Positions 1 through 11,519 are shown, counted from the first letter of the stretch. The stretch: 64,000 bases of DNA from Talpa occidentalis (GCF_014898055.3 NW_023601433.1:71779683-71843682), one strand, 5' to 3'. Made by a program: numbers and translations. Notes: a model not told the origin generated them from the letters alone.

Positions 1-319
1 TGACTGAAATACAGCCCAGCCCAGTTCCTTCCTTGGGAGACCTGGGGGTTGTTTCACCTGGCTCCATGTCGCCTTCCAAGGACAGGAGAGGGAGAGAGGG
101 GACTGCTAGAAAGACCAGACGAGACAGAAGCTAGTGGAAGTCGAGACACGGCCAGGGAGAAGAAGTGAGTGGAAATTGAGACCGCGGGAGGAGAGAGGCC
201 GAGAACCTGATTGAGAAACAGACCACCAGAGGGAGACAGACTGACAGCCGGCCAGAGGTCCCTAGACGCTGCCTGTCACCCCAGAGGCAGCAGCAGTTTC
301 CCCGAACTGTCCTAACCGC

Positions 320-1060
320 TCCGGGCCACCAGCCCCGGGCCCCCCACCCCCACCCCCCATCCGTGCACACACACGCGCCCACGCGCACGTGCCCGTGTGC
401 ACCGCGGGCGGCCAGGGCACTGGGCGGGGAGGCTGCAGGCACGTGAAGTCACGCCAGCCCCGCGGGACGGTGAGCGAGTTGGGACTTGGGGGAAAAAATG
501 GGGGCAGACGTCAGCTCCCTGGGCGCCCGCCTCCCCGAGGCCCCTCCTGCATTCCTGGGCAGCGAAGCCCCTCGCTAAGCCCGGGGCTGATGTCATCCTG
601 GGCTGCGCAGCAGCCGGGGGACGGGGCCCTGCCGGCTGCCTCCGGAAATGAGCTAGCAGCCTGCCGGCGGCCAGGTCTGGACGCTCGGGGCGCGGGCTGC
701 CAACCTGCATGGGTCAGGTGAGCGGCGCCCGGCTGTGGGCAGCGGAGCCGGGGGCCGCGCCGGGGGGCCGCCTGCCCACCGGGGCCTTGCAGCGTGCGCC
801 CTGGCGGCGCGCGCCCGGGTGGGGCCGCTCACCTGAGGGAAAGTGAGGACGAGGGTGCGGGCCGCCGCCTCTCGGGCCACCACCTCTTCCTCCCCCAGCT
901 CTCGGGACCGGCACGCCCAGGAGCAAGTGCAGCCGGGGCGGCCGCCCTGATTCCCAAAGCTCCTGGGCGCAGCCAGCGGCCTGTGCACGCCGGGCATGTT
1001 TACAACTCCGGTGGGGGGACACCCGGCCTGACCCTGGACTGGCTCCTCTGCGGAGCGGGA
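320..1060 (+). promoter_or_regulatory. KIAA1671: CpG-island promoter of the short KIAA1671 transcript
   Basis: This stretch is rich in G, C and CpG, unlike the CpG-poor sequence on both sides, and it lies just upstream of a first coding exon. No TATA box is visible. A GC box (GGGCGG) lies at 422-427, an E-box CACGTG at 440-445, a CRE-like ACGTCA at about 508 and a TGATGTCA at about 589. This is the usual make-up of a broad CpG-island promoter. That it drives the 1248 exon is inferred from position. It would be an internal or alternative promoter if the full-length gene starts further left. Confidence 0.75.
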
Positions 1061-1160
1061 CCCGCCGAGGCAGAGGCTGCTGGCTCAGCGATGCTCATTT
1101 ACTCCTGATTTGGCTGAAGAAGGCTGCTGGGTTTTCTCTTCAAGCCAGCCCGGGGCTGCC

Positions 1161-1178
1161 ATGAGCAGAAAGTGCTAG
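1161..1178 (+). CDS. Short upstream ORF in the 5' UTR (5 codons)
   Basis: ATG AGC AGA AAG TGC TAG lies 70 bases upstream of the main start and in the same frame. Its stop codon closes the frame ahead of ATG 1248, which supports 1248 as a true initiation codon. If it lies in the mature 5' UTR it could dampen translation. No function is claimed. Confidence 0.45.
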   Translation: MSRKC

Positions 1179-1247
1179 AGGGCAGGGCAGAGGACCCTGG
1201 CTTGCCCCTGCTCGGCTCCCTCTGCTGCCCCCTCTCCTGCCGGCCCC

Positions 1248-1532
1248 ATGGATTACCTGGGAGACAAACTTACAGTGGCCCAAACCCACATGACCCAGTG
1301 GATGGGCACCGTGAGGAGGTCCTTCCAGGACGCCCTCCATTTGGTGACCACCACGGTGGGCCACGAGCGGACCAGCGGGGAGCCCGCCGGCCGGACCCCC
1401 TTCAAGCGCACCTCGTCTTTCCGGCACCTGGCTTCCCGCAGCCGGGAATCTTTCCGCCGCTTCTCTGTTCGCAGCCAACAGAGATTTTCTTCCCTGAGGA
1501 AAAGGCAGACGGATTCGGAACCACCAGATATC
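1248..1532 (+). CDS. KIAA1671: KIAA1671 coding exon 1 (residues 1-95)
   Basis: The frame opens at ATG 1248 (G at +4) and ends at a donor ATC|GTAAGC at 1533 in phase 0. An in-frame TAG at 1176 shows that the frame does not extend upstream in this exon. The product starts MDYLGDKLTVAQ and continues with a hydrophobic/aromatic segment. Residues 53-87 form an Arg/Ser-rich basic stretch (RTSSFRHLASRSRESFRRFS) with several RxxS motifs that could be kinase or 14-3-3 targets; that role is inference. No signal peptide or membrane segment is seen. If read past the donor, a stop follows within two codons, so splicing is needed. The segment is absent from TNKS1BP1 as I know it, so it is specific to this family member or isoform. 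Confidence 0.85.
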
Positions 1533-2609
1533 GTAAGCTGAATTTGTTTTTTTTTTTTTATTAAATATTAAAACAGTTAAAAGCTCCTCCCCTCCAGTGC
1601 TCCAGGGGCGGGGAGGTGGGGGGACCCTTAGATGCAGCCAGGGAAGTTGCCTCTTCTAGAATAATTATCCATCGGCTCAATGGCTTCCTGTTCCCCGTGC
1701 CTGGGGAAGAGGCCTGTGGCAGGAATCCCCGGACAGTGGAGTTGCTCTCTCTCCCCAAGTGGTCAGGAAATGTGTGCTGGATTCACTGTGTGCGTGGACG
1801 AGGCTTCGCGTGCTGCGGGCTGGCCCTGCCCGTGGATTTATCTGTACGTGCTGAGGCTCCAGCCCTTGACACAAACGCTCTCCTCCACTATTTTTAGGGA
1901 GGATCAGTTGGCACCTGCTTCATCTCCTCTCACCCTCCGGGGCCGAACGGGTGTCCATGTCATGTCTGTGTTGAGTTGTGGCTTTTGTCTTGGGCGCTGA
2001 GCAGAATCCCCGGGTTTCATCTGATTACCCAAGGAGACCCCAGATAGTGGGTGGCTTTGTGGGCTGCCCTGTGAACCTGGGGCGTGGTGTGAGTTGGTCA
2101 GGATGGGAGGCCCTGGGGTGGGTCCTGGTGTTCCCCCATTTATTACTCTGCTAGCGTGATGGGGCTTGGGGCACCAGGATGGAATGACATTAAAACCCCA
2201 GCCTGCATCCCACTAGAGAATGGTGAAGAATCCATAGCCAGGACTTTAGCTGTGATTTGGAGAGGTGGGGCTGGGCGCAGGGAGGGGGAGACTGCAGTCT
2301 GAGGGAGCACGGCAAGTGAGTGGCAAACCCCGGGCTCTAACCCGTACTCTGAGTTCTCTCTAGTCAAGCTCCAGGCAAAGGAACTTCTGACTTTCCTGAT
2401 AACTTCACGGGAGCCCTCGTCACTTACCAGGGCTGATGTCAAAAAGAGGGTCTGGCATTTTCACATGTGAGACTCCTGCCACCTGCTGCTGCTGGCCCGG
2501 TTAATAGGAAACTGAAGATGGACGATGGGTCTGGAGCCTTTTGAGTCCCAATGGTCAATATAGGACCCAGCATTTTGGGATGGATTGTGGGATGCGTCAG
2601 TCTCTGAGC

Positions 2610-2775
2610 CCGGCCCTCTACACACTCAGGGTTACTGAAAGCTCACAGCTGCCCTGCCGTACAGAGGGACTCGGCATCCCCTCTGCTGGCCCAGAGAGGT
2701 ACAGTGACTCTTGTGAGATCACACAGCAACCAGAACAGATTGGTGCAAACACATGTCTCTTATGGGTCTAGGCTG
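2610..2775 (-). repeat. MIR, reverse orientation
   Basis: It carries the reverse MIR core: GCCCAGAGAGGTACAGTGACTC, then ATCACACAGCAACCAGA. Diverged. Confidence 0.6.
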
Positions 2776-2876
2776 CTTTGTGACCCTGGTCTAGTCAGTG
2801 GGGCCTGAATTTACAAGACTGATCTTCCAACCCAACCTCTGGAAGGGTTGACTTGGCCCAGGGAGAGAAGGCCTCT

Positions 2877-2972
2877 CATTTCTTTCTTTCTTTCTCTCTG
2901 TCTCCCTTTCTCTGTCTCTCTGTGTGTGTATCTCTCTCTCTCTATCTCTCTTTCACTCTTGTTCTCTCTTTA
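2877..2972. repeat. (TTTC)n/(TCTC)n microsatellite
   Basis: Compound pyrimidine tract of TTTC, TCTC, TGTC and TG units. Confidence 0.9.
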
Positions 2973-3104
2973 GCAATGCAGTTAAGGTCAGGGGTTTGGT
3001 AACATTCAGGACTGCCACCCTGGGAGTCCTCTGACCCTGGGTGTTGGCCATAGTCTGGGCCTCTCTGTCCTGTGTAATGCGTTGGTGCTGCTGCATGACC
3101 TGCC

Positions 3105-3225
3105 TCTCCAGCTTGACGGATGAATGAATGAATGAATAGTGTTAGACTGTGCAGTACAGCTGCCTCCTTTGTTCACTGTTGTATCCCAGCGCCTGCTACA
3201 ATATATAAATATATGAGAAATAAAT
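3105..3225 (-). repeat. L2-related fragment with (TGAA)n
   Basis: GATGAATGAATGAATGAATA is followed by TTGTTCACTGTTGTATCCCA, pieces typical of L2 3' ends in rearranged order. Strand is uncertain. Confidence 0.4.
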
Positions 3226-3309
3226 CTGGGCTTCAGGTTTCTTCCCATTTAGCTTTTGGCATCCACTGAGCTACAGGCAACAGCTGCCATTGGAGTTGAG
3301 AGCTTGAAT

Positions 3310-3545
3310 CAGATCCTGTGAGTCCTGGCTGTTCTCAAGTCTCCGTTTCCTCCTCTGTCAAGTTGGGGAGACCCACAGGGTGGCATGGGAGCACATGGGC
3401 TGTTGCAGAGGACCTGGGTTCAATCCTGGCCTTGTCACTTCCCAGCTCTGAGATGTTAGCCGGGCTTCTCCCATCTCTGTGCCTCAGTTTCCTCATCAGT
3501 GAAATGGGGGTCATCATTTCCCATTACAATCATTTACAGGCACTG
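3310..3545 (+). repeat. MIR pair, forward
   Basis: A short MIR core (CTCCGTTTCCTCCTCTGTCA) is followed by a longer MIR with GGGTTCAATCCTGGC and TGTGCCTCAGTTTCCTCATC. Confidence 0.75.
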
Positions 3546-4725
3546 ATGTGACCATAATGGTCGGTACATGCCACCCTGCCTGGCTTGGTGTACGTGTGCC
3601 TTGCTTAGAGCTAGCTGCTGCAACAACCGCCATTCTTTCAAAGATTCCCAGTGAGCTGGAAAATCCACACACGCCCCTTTTAGTAGGGACTTCACTTAAA
3701 TATTTGTTTTATGGGAGGAAACTCTTTAAAGCCACAGGCAATTACTTAGGAGTTCAGAGACAACAACAGTATGTGGCTTGGGTTGGGAGGGGGCACAGGA
3801 TTTTAGCTTTACTACTTGGACTCAAACATGATTTATCTAAATAACCCGTCCCATTCCAAATCCTGCCCCGGGCTGGTATTTACTTAGAGCAATGTACAAG
3901 AATCGATAGCAGGCATAAAGTAACCGTCAAAGGCGTGCCCTGAAATGTTTTCAAAGCCAGCCTTGAAATAAGTTACTAATGGCCTGCTTCTGCGTCTGAG
4001 GAAAAAAAGGGGAAGAAGGAAAACAAGTGCATTGTCTCTGGGTGACAAAGGCAGGAAGAGGCATGTTTGTGCTGCAGCCCCGGGTGAGCCCGAGAATGAA
4101 GACCAGCACTCTAGGTGGACTCCAAATAGAGGCCAGATAAAGAACCCCAGAATCCAGGGACAGAGGCAATGCCACTGGGACAGAAGCCGGAGTAAAGGTG
4201 GGCAGAGGGGTGTCCAGGGGCTGCAGGGTGCTCTGCAAAGAAATCAGTGATCTTGGGAAAGTTCAACTATCTCAGCCTCAGATGCTTTACCTATAGGAGA
4301 GATTCACCTAGGGCTGCTCTGGTGGGTGACCCACATACACATCACAGTGCCTGTGAAGCACCTGAAGACAGGAAGTGCTTAACAGATGTGCATTTCACAT
4401 CACTTTCGGGGGTGAGGGGTGTGGGCTTCAGACCGTGAGTCCCATCTACCAGACTGGTGCCGTGGCAAAGCAGAGCATGAGCACTGACCTGCTGTGGGCA
4501 TTTAGTATCTGTGTGTCGTCACCCATTCACTCTCCTCTTTATCATACCAGTATCTACTAGCACCCACCAGGCTGCTGGCAATGGGAGATGATTGTGAGCA
4601 AAGCAGATAGAACTCCCTGGTCTAGGGGTGCATGTATCTGTAAAACCTGTGCTGCAAATGAGGGGCCTGTCTTGAAATATCACGGGCCTGTCTGCAACAT
4701 CAGCCTTTGCTGTAGATCAGCTTCT

Positions 4726-4880
4726 CAACTCCACCATTATTGCTATCTTGGCCCAGGTCATTCTTTGGAGTCATCCCTGGCCTGCCTTCCTAGATGCTGA
4801 TAGCACCCAAATGTTTCCAGACATTGCCACGTGTCTCCTGGAGGCAAGATCTGCCCCTCCATGGCTGAGAACCACTGCTG
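4726..4880 (+). repeat. MER20 DNA transposon
   Basis: It matches the MER20 body: TCATTCTTTG, CATCCCTGGCC, TAGATGCTGATAGCACCC, TTTCCAGACATTGCCA and the terminal GCTGAGAACCACTGCTGGG. MER20 is a non-autonomous hAT-Charlie element. Confidence 0.75.
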
Positions 4881-5249
4881 GGAATCATTTGGTTTGGGGC
4901 ACTGTAGCACAGTGTCACCAGCACCGGCACATCTAGGATCTTGTGTCTCATCTGCCTTCCTGAAGTTCCACTCTCCTGAATTCCTCTGTCCACCTTGTGG
5001 CACCACTTCCATATCACAGTTAGGTAAACTGAAGCCTTAAGAAACTCAGGTGACTTGGTCCTGCTACTCACCTTCCAAAAGCTGACACCAACATTCCAGC
5101 CCAGGGTAGTCTGGGCTTCTTTCCTTATACAGATCAAGATGGAAAATCTGAGCTGTGATGATCATAAAGACCATTCATCCATTATGCTTTTTTTGTCTAG
5201 TACAAGCTTGCAAGGTGGAGGGTGAGACAGACCTGAAATGGAGGAAGAA

Positions 5250-5470
5250 AGGCAGGGGCCCCACATATACTGAGACCTCCTACGTGCCAGGACCTGGTCT
5301 CCTTAAATCCATACTCTGCCCTGAGGGATATAGGGTTTAGTCCTATATTTTTGTGGATGAGAAATTTGAAGCACAGAGAGGTGAAGTAACTGGTCTGGAG
5401 TCACACAGAGGGGACAGGTGAGGCCTGGACTCCAGCACTCCAGCATATTTGCCACACTGGGCCCACAGCC
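5250..5470 (-). repeat. MIR, reverse orientation
   Basis: It carries GATGAGAAATTTGAAGCACA, GAGAGGTGAAGTAACT and GTCACACAGAGG, the reverse MIR core. Confidence 0.65.
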
Positions 5471-5604
5471 ATGCCCTGCACTAGGGCTCACTGTTTAAGC
5501 ATCTTCAGCCCTCCGGCCAAAGGCTGGGAGTATCTGGTTCCATGTCAATTACAGATTGAAAGGGATTCTTAAAATATTCAGCAAGGCTCAGCTTCAGCAT
5601 CTTA

Positions 5605-5664
5605 ACACACACACACACGCACACGCACATACATGCACACGCACATGCATGCATGTACGCACAT
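5605..5664. repeat. (CA)n/(CACG)n microsatellite
   Basis: Alternating CA, CGCA and CATG units; a purine-pyrimidine alternating tract. Confidence 0.9.
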
Positions 5665-5759
5665 AACACTCCCTTTATTTAGCAATTGGGAGAGAATCTG
5701 AAAGGAAAGGATATGTGTGACTCTCATCCTCCAAAGTCCAATATCAGTCTCTCTCTGTT

Positions 5760-6225
5760 TCTTAAGGCTGCCATGATAAGTTACCACAATCTTGGTGGCT
5801 AAAAGTAACAGAAGTTTATCTCCCAGAGCCCTAGAAGTAAGAAATCCATAATCAAGGTGCTCTCAGGCCATGCTGCCTCCGCAGGCTCCAGGGGAGCATC
5901 CTTCCCTGACTTTCCCAGCTCCAGAGACTTTATTCTGATGTCTGCCTATATTGCAGTTGGGTAAATTGAGGCCCTGAGTGGCTCAGGTGACTCCAGCTGC
6001 TGCTGGTCTGTGGCCACGTGGCTACCTCTGCCACTGTCTTCCCCTGGCCTCCTGTGTGTGTTACAGGATAGTTGTTGGATTTAGGGCCCAGATGATCCAA
6101 CATGACCTCATCCTGGGTCTTTAATTACATCTGCAAAGACTTTTGCTTCAAATCAAGTCACATTCACAGACACCTGGAGTTAGGATATGGACATGCCTTT
6201 TGGGGACCACCATTCAACACACCAC
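5760..6225 (-). repeat. MLT1-type LTR (MaLR), reverse
   Basis: Reverse MLT1 landmarks are GTTACCACAATCTTGGTGGC, GAAGTTTATCTC, GGATTTAGGGCCCA, ATGACCTCATCCTGG, AATTACATCTGCAAAGAC and TGGGGACCACCATTCAACAC. It is a solitary LTR with an insertion or diverged middle at about 5940-6050. No internal retroviral genes are seen. Confidence 0.75.
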
Positions 6226-6459
6226 ACACCACACCCTTCTCACTGCTTCCCCTTGATGCCTTCCCTCTGGTCCTTTCTCTACCCCACAGCCCAGGGGGTT
6301 AAGTCACTTCCCTGACTCGCCTTGGACTGAGAAACCCCCAGCCTTTCCCTGCAAGGGGCCTGCAAGGCTCTGTGGGATGTGGCCCTGCCTCTCAGTTCTT
6401 CCTGCTTTCCTGCATGCTCATTCTATGCCTGCTGCTCTGACCTCCTGCTCTTCATCAGT

Positions 6460-6670
6460 CATGGCTCCTTCCAGACATGGGCCCTTTTCCCTCATGATTT
6501 CTCCTCCTGGAATGCCCTTCCTCTCTCTTTGTCTCCACAGAGAGGCTTCTGAGCCCCCACTGCTCCATCTGGTTTCCCCATTCCCATGGCCTCCTGTAAA
6601 TGTCTTCCAGGCACTTATCTCAGTCCATACTTATTTCATTTCACTTTCTATTCTGTCTCCTTTAGAAAGG
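6460..6670 (+). repeat. L2, forward
   Basis: It has the L2 3' region pattern CTCCTCCTGGAATGCCCTTCC, then GCACTTATCTCAGTCCATAC. Confidence 0.6.
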
Positions 6671-6969
6671 CCGCTGTGAGGTCTGGGGTTTGGGTGAGCC
6701 CTGGCCACTAGGTATCACCAGTACCTAGAGTAGTGTCCAGCACATCTAGGAGCGCGTGTCTTGTCTGCCTTCCTGAAATCCACTCTCCTTTATTCTTGTT
6801 TCCAGCTTGTGGTGCCACCCCCCTATCACATGAGGTAAAGTGAGGCCTTGAGAGATGTGGGTACTTGGCCCTGGTCCAGGAGCTGACACCAACATTCCAG
6901 CCCACAAGGGTCTGGGCTTCTTTCCTTATAGAGGCCAGGATGGAAACTGAGACCTCACGATAATAAAGA

Positions 6970-7370
6970 CCATAAATTCATTCCTCTATTATGAATTTTT
7001 TCCTCAGTGTGTGAGATAGGAGCATGAGACAGAGTCTCTGCCCTCACCGGGCTCACAGGAATGGGCAGAGACTGTAAAAAAATAAGTCAACTAATGAATG
7101 AGTAGGATATTCTAAGATAGTTGTTAGGGTTCTGGCGAAAAATGTCATAGAACACAGGAGACCTGAATGAAGTGAGGGAATGAGTCTTGAGAAAGTTTGG
7201 AGAAAGAATATCCTGGCAGCAGGAAAAACAAGTGCAAAGGCCCTGAGGCAGGGTTGTGCCTGGCCTGTTTGAGGCACAGCAGGGAAACCAGGCCGGCCGG
7301 CGATAGCATAGTAAGTGGGAGAGGGTAGAAGATGAGATGAGGGAGGTAGGTCTCTGTCAGGGATGTTAGA
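6970..7370 (-). repeat. L2, reverse
   Basis: It has TCTCTGCCCTCACCGGGCTC, AGTGCAAAGGCCCTGAGGCA and AGATGAGGGAGGTAGG, the reverse L2 layout. Confidence 0.7.
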
Positions 7371-8924
7371 TTTTAGTTCTGCAAGGTTTTGAGCAAGGCA
7401 CTGATAACGAGAATGGAATAACAAGGGCACCACTACTTACTGAGTATCTCCTGTGTGCCAGGCACAGGTTGCCACATTTCTCCTGGTGATCTGGGCTTTG
7501 GGGGAATAGGGTCCAGCTCTCATCACCCCCTTCTCCATCTTCTGCCCGCTGTGTGGAGTGTTTCCTGCCACTGTGTGTTGAGAGCCCTGAAGGGTGCCCT
7601 GACCTTTAGGACATGAACTGGGGTGTTGAAAAGCAACCAGCTGTGGCCTCTGCTATGGCGTGGACCAGGCAGGCAGGATGGACGTTTTCTTTTAGGTTGG
7701 CCGCACCCCACTTCAGGTCTCCTTTTCATCCTCCAGGCTGCAGAATGATGTCACCCAGAGAACAATGGTCCCTTCATAGATCCAGCCCAGGCCCAAAGGC
7801 TGGGCCTGGAGTCTGTGCCTCTGGGAGAGACCTGGAGAGAAGCAGGGCAGGACAAAGGGCTTGGCTGCTCCACAGGCTCCTCTTATGTGAAATAATGTTG
7901 CTCTCCTTGCTCCTCCCTCCAACTAAGAAACTGGGGTGTGCTCAATTCATACTTGGAATGTATAGAAAAACTTTACAAAAACCAAATCCACCTATTGTTC
8001 CAAAGTGGATGAAAACCACTCTCTTGGCAGCTGAATGCTTTTCCTGCCTGTCTTTTTTCCCTCCTGCTCCCAAACAAAATCATCAGCCTTCTGTCCCTTC
8101 TGTTCTGTGTGTTTTAAAAACGTGACAGTTTCATATGTCTTCATTTACACCCATGAACAAACTGCTGTTTGCTGCGCCATCATTTGTGAATCCCTGTGCA
8201 GGGTGGGGCCTGGGGGTGCTTTCCGTCATCTGGATTCTTGATGGTTCCCAAGGTTTAAACAGGTTCCTCTGTTACTCTTACTTTCTCTCCCTCCTTTGTC
8301 CTTTTCAGACCTCAGATGTTTTGTTCAGACAAATGCCTCGTGCTTCCTTATCCAGAGGTCAGAAATTTCAGGAAGAAAACCTGGGTTGATACATATCACA
8401 GGGAATGTTACTTTTTTGGATTTCAGCAAGAATGGGGCCTGTAGCAAGGAGTTATCAAGACATTTCCTCAAAAGAGGAAATAAGAGATTGGATGGATTAC
8501 AGGGGTATGTTGGGAGATAGTAAACAGTCGGGCCTTTGGGGGGAAAAGTCCTGATTTGCCAGTTTCTGTGGTGTAAATATTCCCACGATGGCTAAGTATA
8601 GACATCTGATTAGCTACCACTGCACAGAACTGAGACATCAGTGTTATGTATTATGTTCGCCATACACCTTCAATTTACATAAATGACCTCAAGAGCATAG
8701 ACTACAGTACCATGTAGTAATTAGGAAGTGATAAAGTTGGGGGATTTCTGACCTTTGCTTTTTAATATGACTTATTTAATTATAGGCTTGCGTAATTTTA
8801 TTTTTGGTAATGGCTGTGTTTAACAACTGACTCACAACGGGCTCCTGAAAATGTCACAGTTGTTTCTGAGGAGTCAGGCCAGGTCAACTCCTGCATGCCA
8901 CTGTTGGCTATGAGAGAGAGTTGG

Positions 8925-9160
8925 GGACTGAGTCCTTGAGCTGTGGGTTCGAATCCTGGTTTTGCCTCTCACTGGCTGTGTGATTTTGGGTAGGCTATTT
9001 AGTCTCTTTATACTTCCATTTCCTTCTCTGTAAGATGGGGCTGGTGATACTACTTTACTCTACAGTTATGGTGGAGATGAGTGGCAGTAATGCATGGAGA
9101 ACATTTAGCATGTAAAGCACGTAGTAGGACCTCAGTGATTGTTGTCATTAGTGTGATCAT
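8925..9160 (+). repeat. MIR, nearly full length, forward
   Basis: It has GTGGGTTCGAATCCTGGTTTTG, the core ATTTCCTTCTCTGTAAGATG and the tail AGCATGTAAAGCACGTAGTAGG. Confidence 0.85.
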
Positions 9161-9189
9161 CATCATCATTGGTATTTGCTCAGTGCTTA

Positions 9190-9750
9190 GTTGGCAAGAC
9201 ATGTTCAGATACTGGTAGGCAGCCCCAGGATGGCTCCCACTGATTGTTGCTCTTTGACATTCACACTGTTGTGAGGGGCCTCCCCACACCTGACCAGGTT
9301 GGCCTGTGCGACCAATAGATGGCAGAAGTGATGGTGCAGCTTGTAGGATCAGGTGACAGAAGACACGGTGGCTTCCCTCTTGATCACTCCTTTTTTTAAA
9401 GCCTTGTCTATGGGGAGTGCAGCTGCCATGTCTAGGGTTTACTTGAGCAGCCTACAGAGAAGCCACATAGCCAGGGACTGAAGCCCAGTCAGTGGCCAGT
9501 GAGGAGTTGAGACCATCAACAGCCTTGAGAGTGAGCTGCAAATGGATCTTCCAACCTGTGGACGAGACTGCAGCTCTACCCAACTGCTCGCTTCCAACCT
9601 CACCAGCCACCCAGAACCAGAACCACTCAGTGATGGGCCTCTCCAAGGTCTATGATGCCCAGAAACTGTGAGAGAGAATAAGTGTTTGTTGTAATGGGCC
9701 ACTAAATTTGAGGGCTATTTGTTACCCAGCAATAGCCAGCCAATACAAGT
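9190..9750 (+). repeat. MaLR/MLT-like LTR, forward
   Basis: It has GACCAATAGATGGCAGAAGTG, AGCTGCCATGTC, GCCCAGAAACTGTGAGAGAG, AATAAGTGTTTGTTGTA and the end TGTTACCCAGCAATAGCCAG with AATACA. These are typical LTR end features. The exact subfamily is not assigned. Confidence 0.6.
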
Positions 9751-10279
9751 TTCTTCTCATTTGAACCTATCACAACAAACACCCTAAGGATGCCTGGGGA
9801 GCATTACTTAATCCCTCACCTCACAGATGAGGGATTGAGGAGGGAGGGGCCAAGTCCCACCCAGGCACTGTAATGTGGCAGCTCTTGGTGTCCCCAGGGG
9901 ATACTTTCCTGTGCTCAGGGATTCTTGCTCATAAAGGAGGCTGCTTGGTCAGTCTGTGTTTAGAGTCTCCGGAACTTTTGAGCAACTCAATCTTTGAGCA
10001 GTTGGCATGAATCTTCTGGCATGGGATAGAATCCATTTCTTGGCTCCAAAGTGCTAATCTCCTCCTCTCCTTCCCCCCACCCTCACCTTTAACTCATTAA
10101 AACATTCATCCTAAGGGCTGGGGCATAAACAGCATTCTTCATGGGGTTGAAAGCATGGTATACAAGAGTGGCTTTCTCCCACCTGATGGGAGTGGAGGAT
10201 GGGAGAAATGATCAGCTGATCCTTTCTAGGCCAAAGGAATCCTTGCAAATTGCCCAGCTCCATTGACAGGGCTATCCTT

Positions 10280-10546
10280 TAAAAAAAAAAAAAAAAAAAG
10301 ATTTATTTATACAAGCACTGGGTACAGTCAGAAGCGCGGGAGGGTGAGAGAATTCACCAGAGCCAGAGCAGGGAGCAGAACAGGCAGACTGACGAAGTAC
10401 ACTGCTGAGGGGAGCAGCGGGCGCGGCAGGAGAGGTCTGCGCGCCATGTGGGACCCTCGCCAGTGGCCGGGGATTAAACTGGTGCTGCAGAGGCTGCGGG
10501 CAGCTTTGCAGCCCAGCGCTCAACCGCTGTGCCACTGGGGAGGCCC
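10280..10546 (-). mobile_element. T+ tRNA-derived SINE, copy 1, reverse, 15-bp TSD
   Basis: The element is bounded by the perfect duplication GACAGGGCTATCCTT at 10265-10279 and 10547-10561. Read on the minus strand it starts GGCCTCCCCAGTGGCACAGC (tRNA-like) and passes the shared CTGCTCCCCTCAGCAGTGTA body. It ends AAATAAATC followed by an unusual run of about 18 T. I do not recognise the family by name. Confidence 0.9.
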
Positions 10547-10689
10547 GACAGGGCTATCCTTACACATAAGTTATAGCAAGAGTTAAAATTTGCAAAGTTT
10601 GTGAACAGTATTTTTACTTTTGTCTTTGAAATAGATCTGGGACCCTTTCTCGGTTGAGAAAACAGGGCACAGGTCAATTAAGAGCTTGG

Positions 10690-10860
10690 TTCTCCCCGAC
10701 AGAGGGACCCGGGTTTGAATCCTAGCTTTGCCACTAACTACTCATGGGATCTCAGACAGGAAATTTCCCTTCTGTGAGCCTCAGTTTCCTTGCTCAGCAC
10801 AGTGCCTGCCTGGGTCTCAAAAGTATAGGATAAATGTTAGCTGCTCTTATTATTTTATAA
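10690..10860 (+). repeat. MIR, forward
   Basis: It has CGGGTTTGAATCCTAGCTTTGC, GAGCCTCAGTTTCCTTGCTC and AGGATAAATGTTAGCTGC; the middle is deleted. Confidence 0.8.
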
Positions 10861-10944
10861 CCTTGATATTAGTCAATGAGGGTATGTTTTGCTGAAGCAA
10901 CAAACTGCCAACACTCAACTTTTAACACAAATCTTTCTTTTTTT

Positions 10945-11270
10945 CAATTTCCAATCTGGAATTTTGGGAATCCAGATTGTTTTATTCCAATTTCATTGAG
11001 ATGTAACTGACATATAATATTGTATTCTTTTGAGGTGTACGACATAATGATTTGACAGAGGTATAAAGTGCAAAATGATTGGCACAAGTTTAACATCTAT
11101 TCTTCATATAGGTGCGGTTTTTCCACTTGTGACGAAAACTTCTAAATTCTGCTTTTTTAAACAACTTTCCAATGTACAACACTTTTCTGTTAACTGTAGT
11201 CCCTGGGATCTACGCTATTTCTTCAGAACCTAGTTTTCTTATAACTAAAAGTTTGTACCTTTTGATCAGC
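10945..11270. repeat. L1MA-type 3' region
   Basis: It has TTCATTGAGATGTAACTGAC, GGTGTACGACATAATGATTTG and AGTTTGTACCTTTTGA, a typical mammalian L1M 3' UTR block. Confidence 0.75.
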
Positions 11271-11519
11271 TGATCATTTCTCCCATCCTCCACTCCCTAA
11301 AATGTTTATTTCCTTGCTTATGCCCAGTCCACTGCTGGTTCAGTGGCTCCCTCCAGCCACTGCCTCCTCTGGCTGTTTGCATCTTGTAGTGAGGCCTTCT
11401 GAGAAAACTCCACCTCTGTGTAGGTGTCAGAGGAAAAAGTTTGAGGATCACATCAAGGCAGAGGCCACTATCTTTGAATGTGGGGACATTCAGGCTTAGA
11501 GCACAGTGTGTCTAGAGCA

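Noticed and set aside
5760..6225. Endogenous retrovirus genes around the MLT1 LTR
   Set aside because: Only LTR-type sequence is present; no gag, pol or env similarity was seen nearby.
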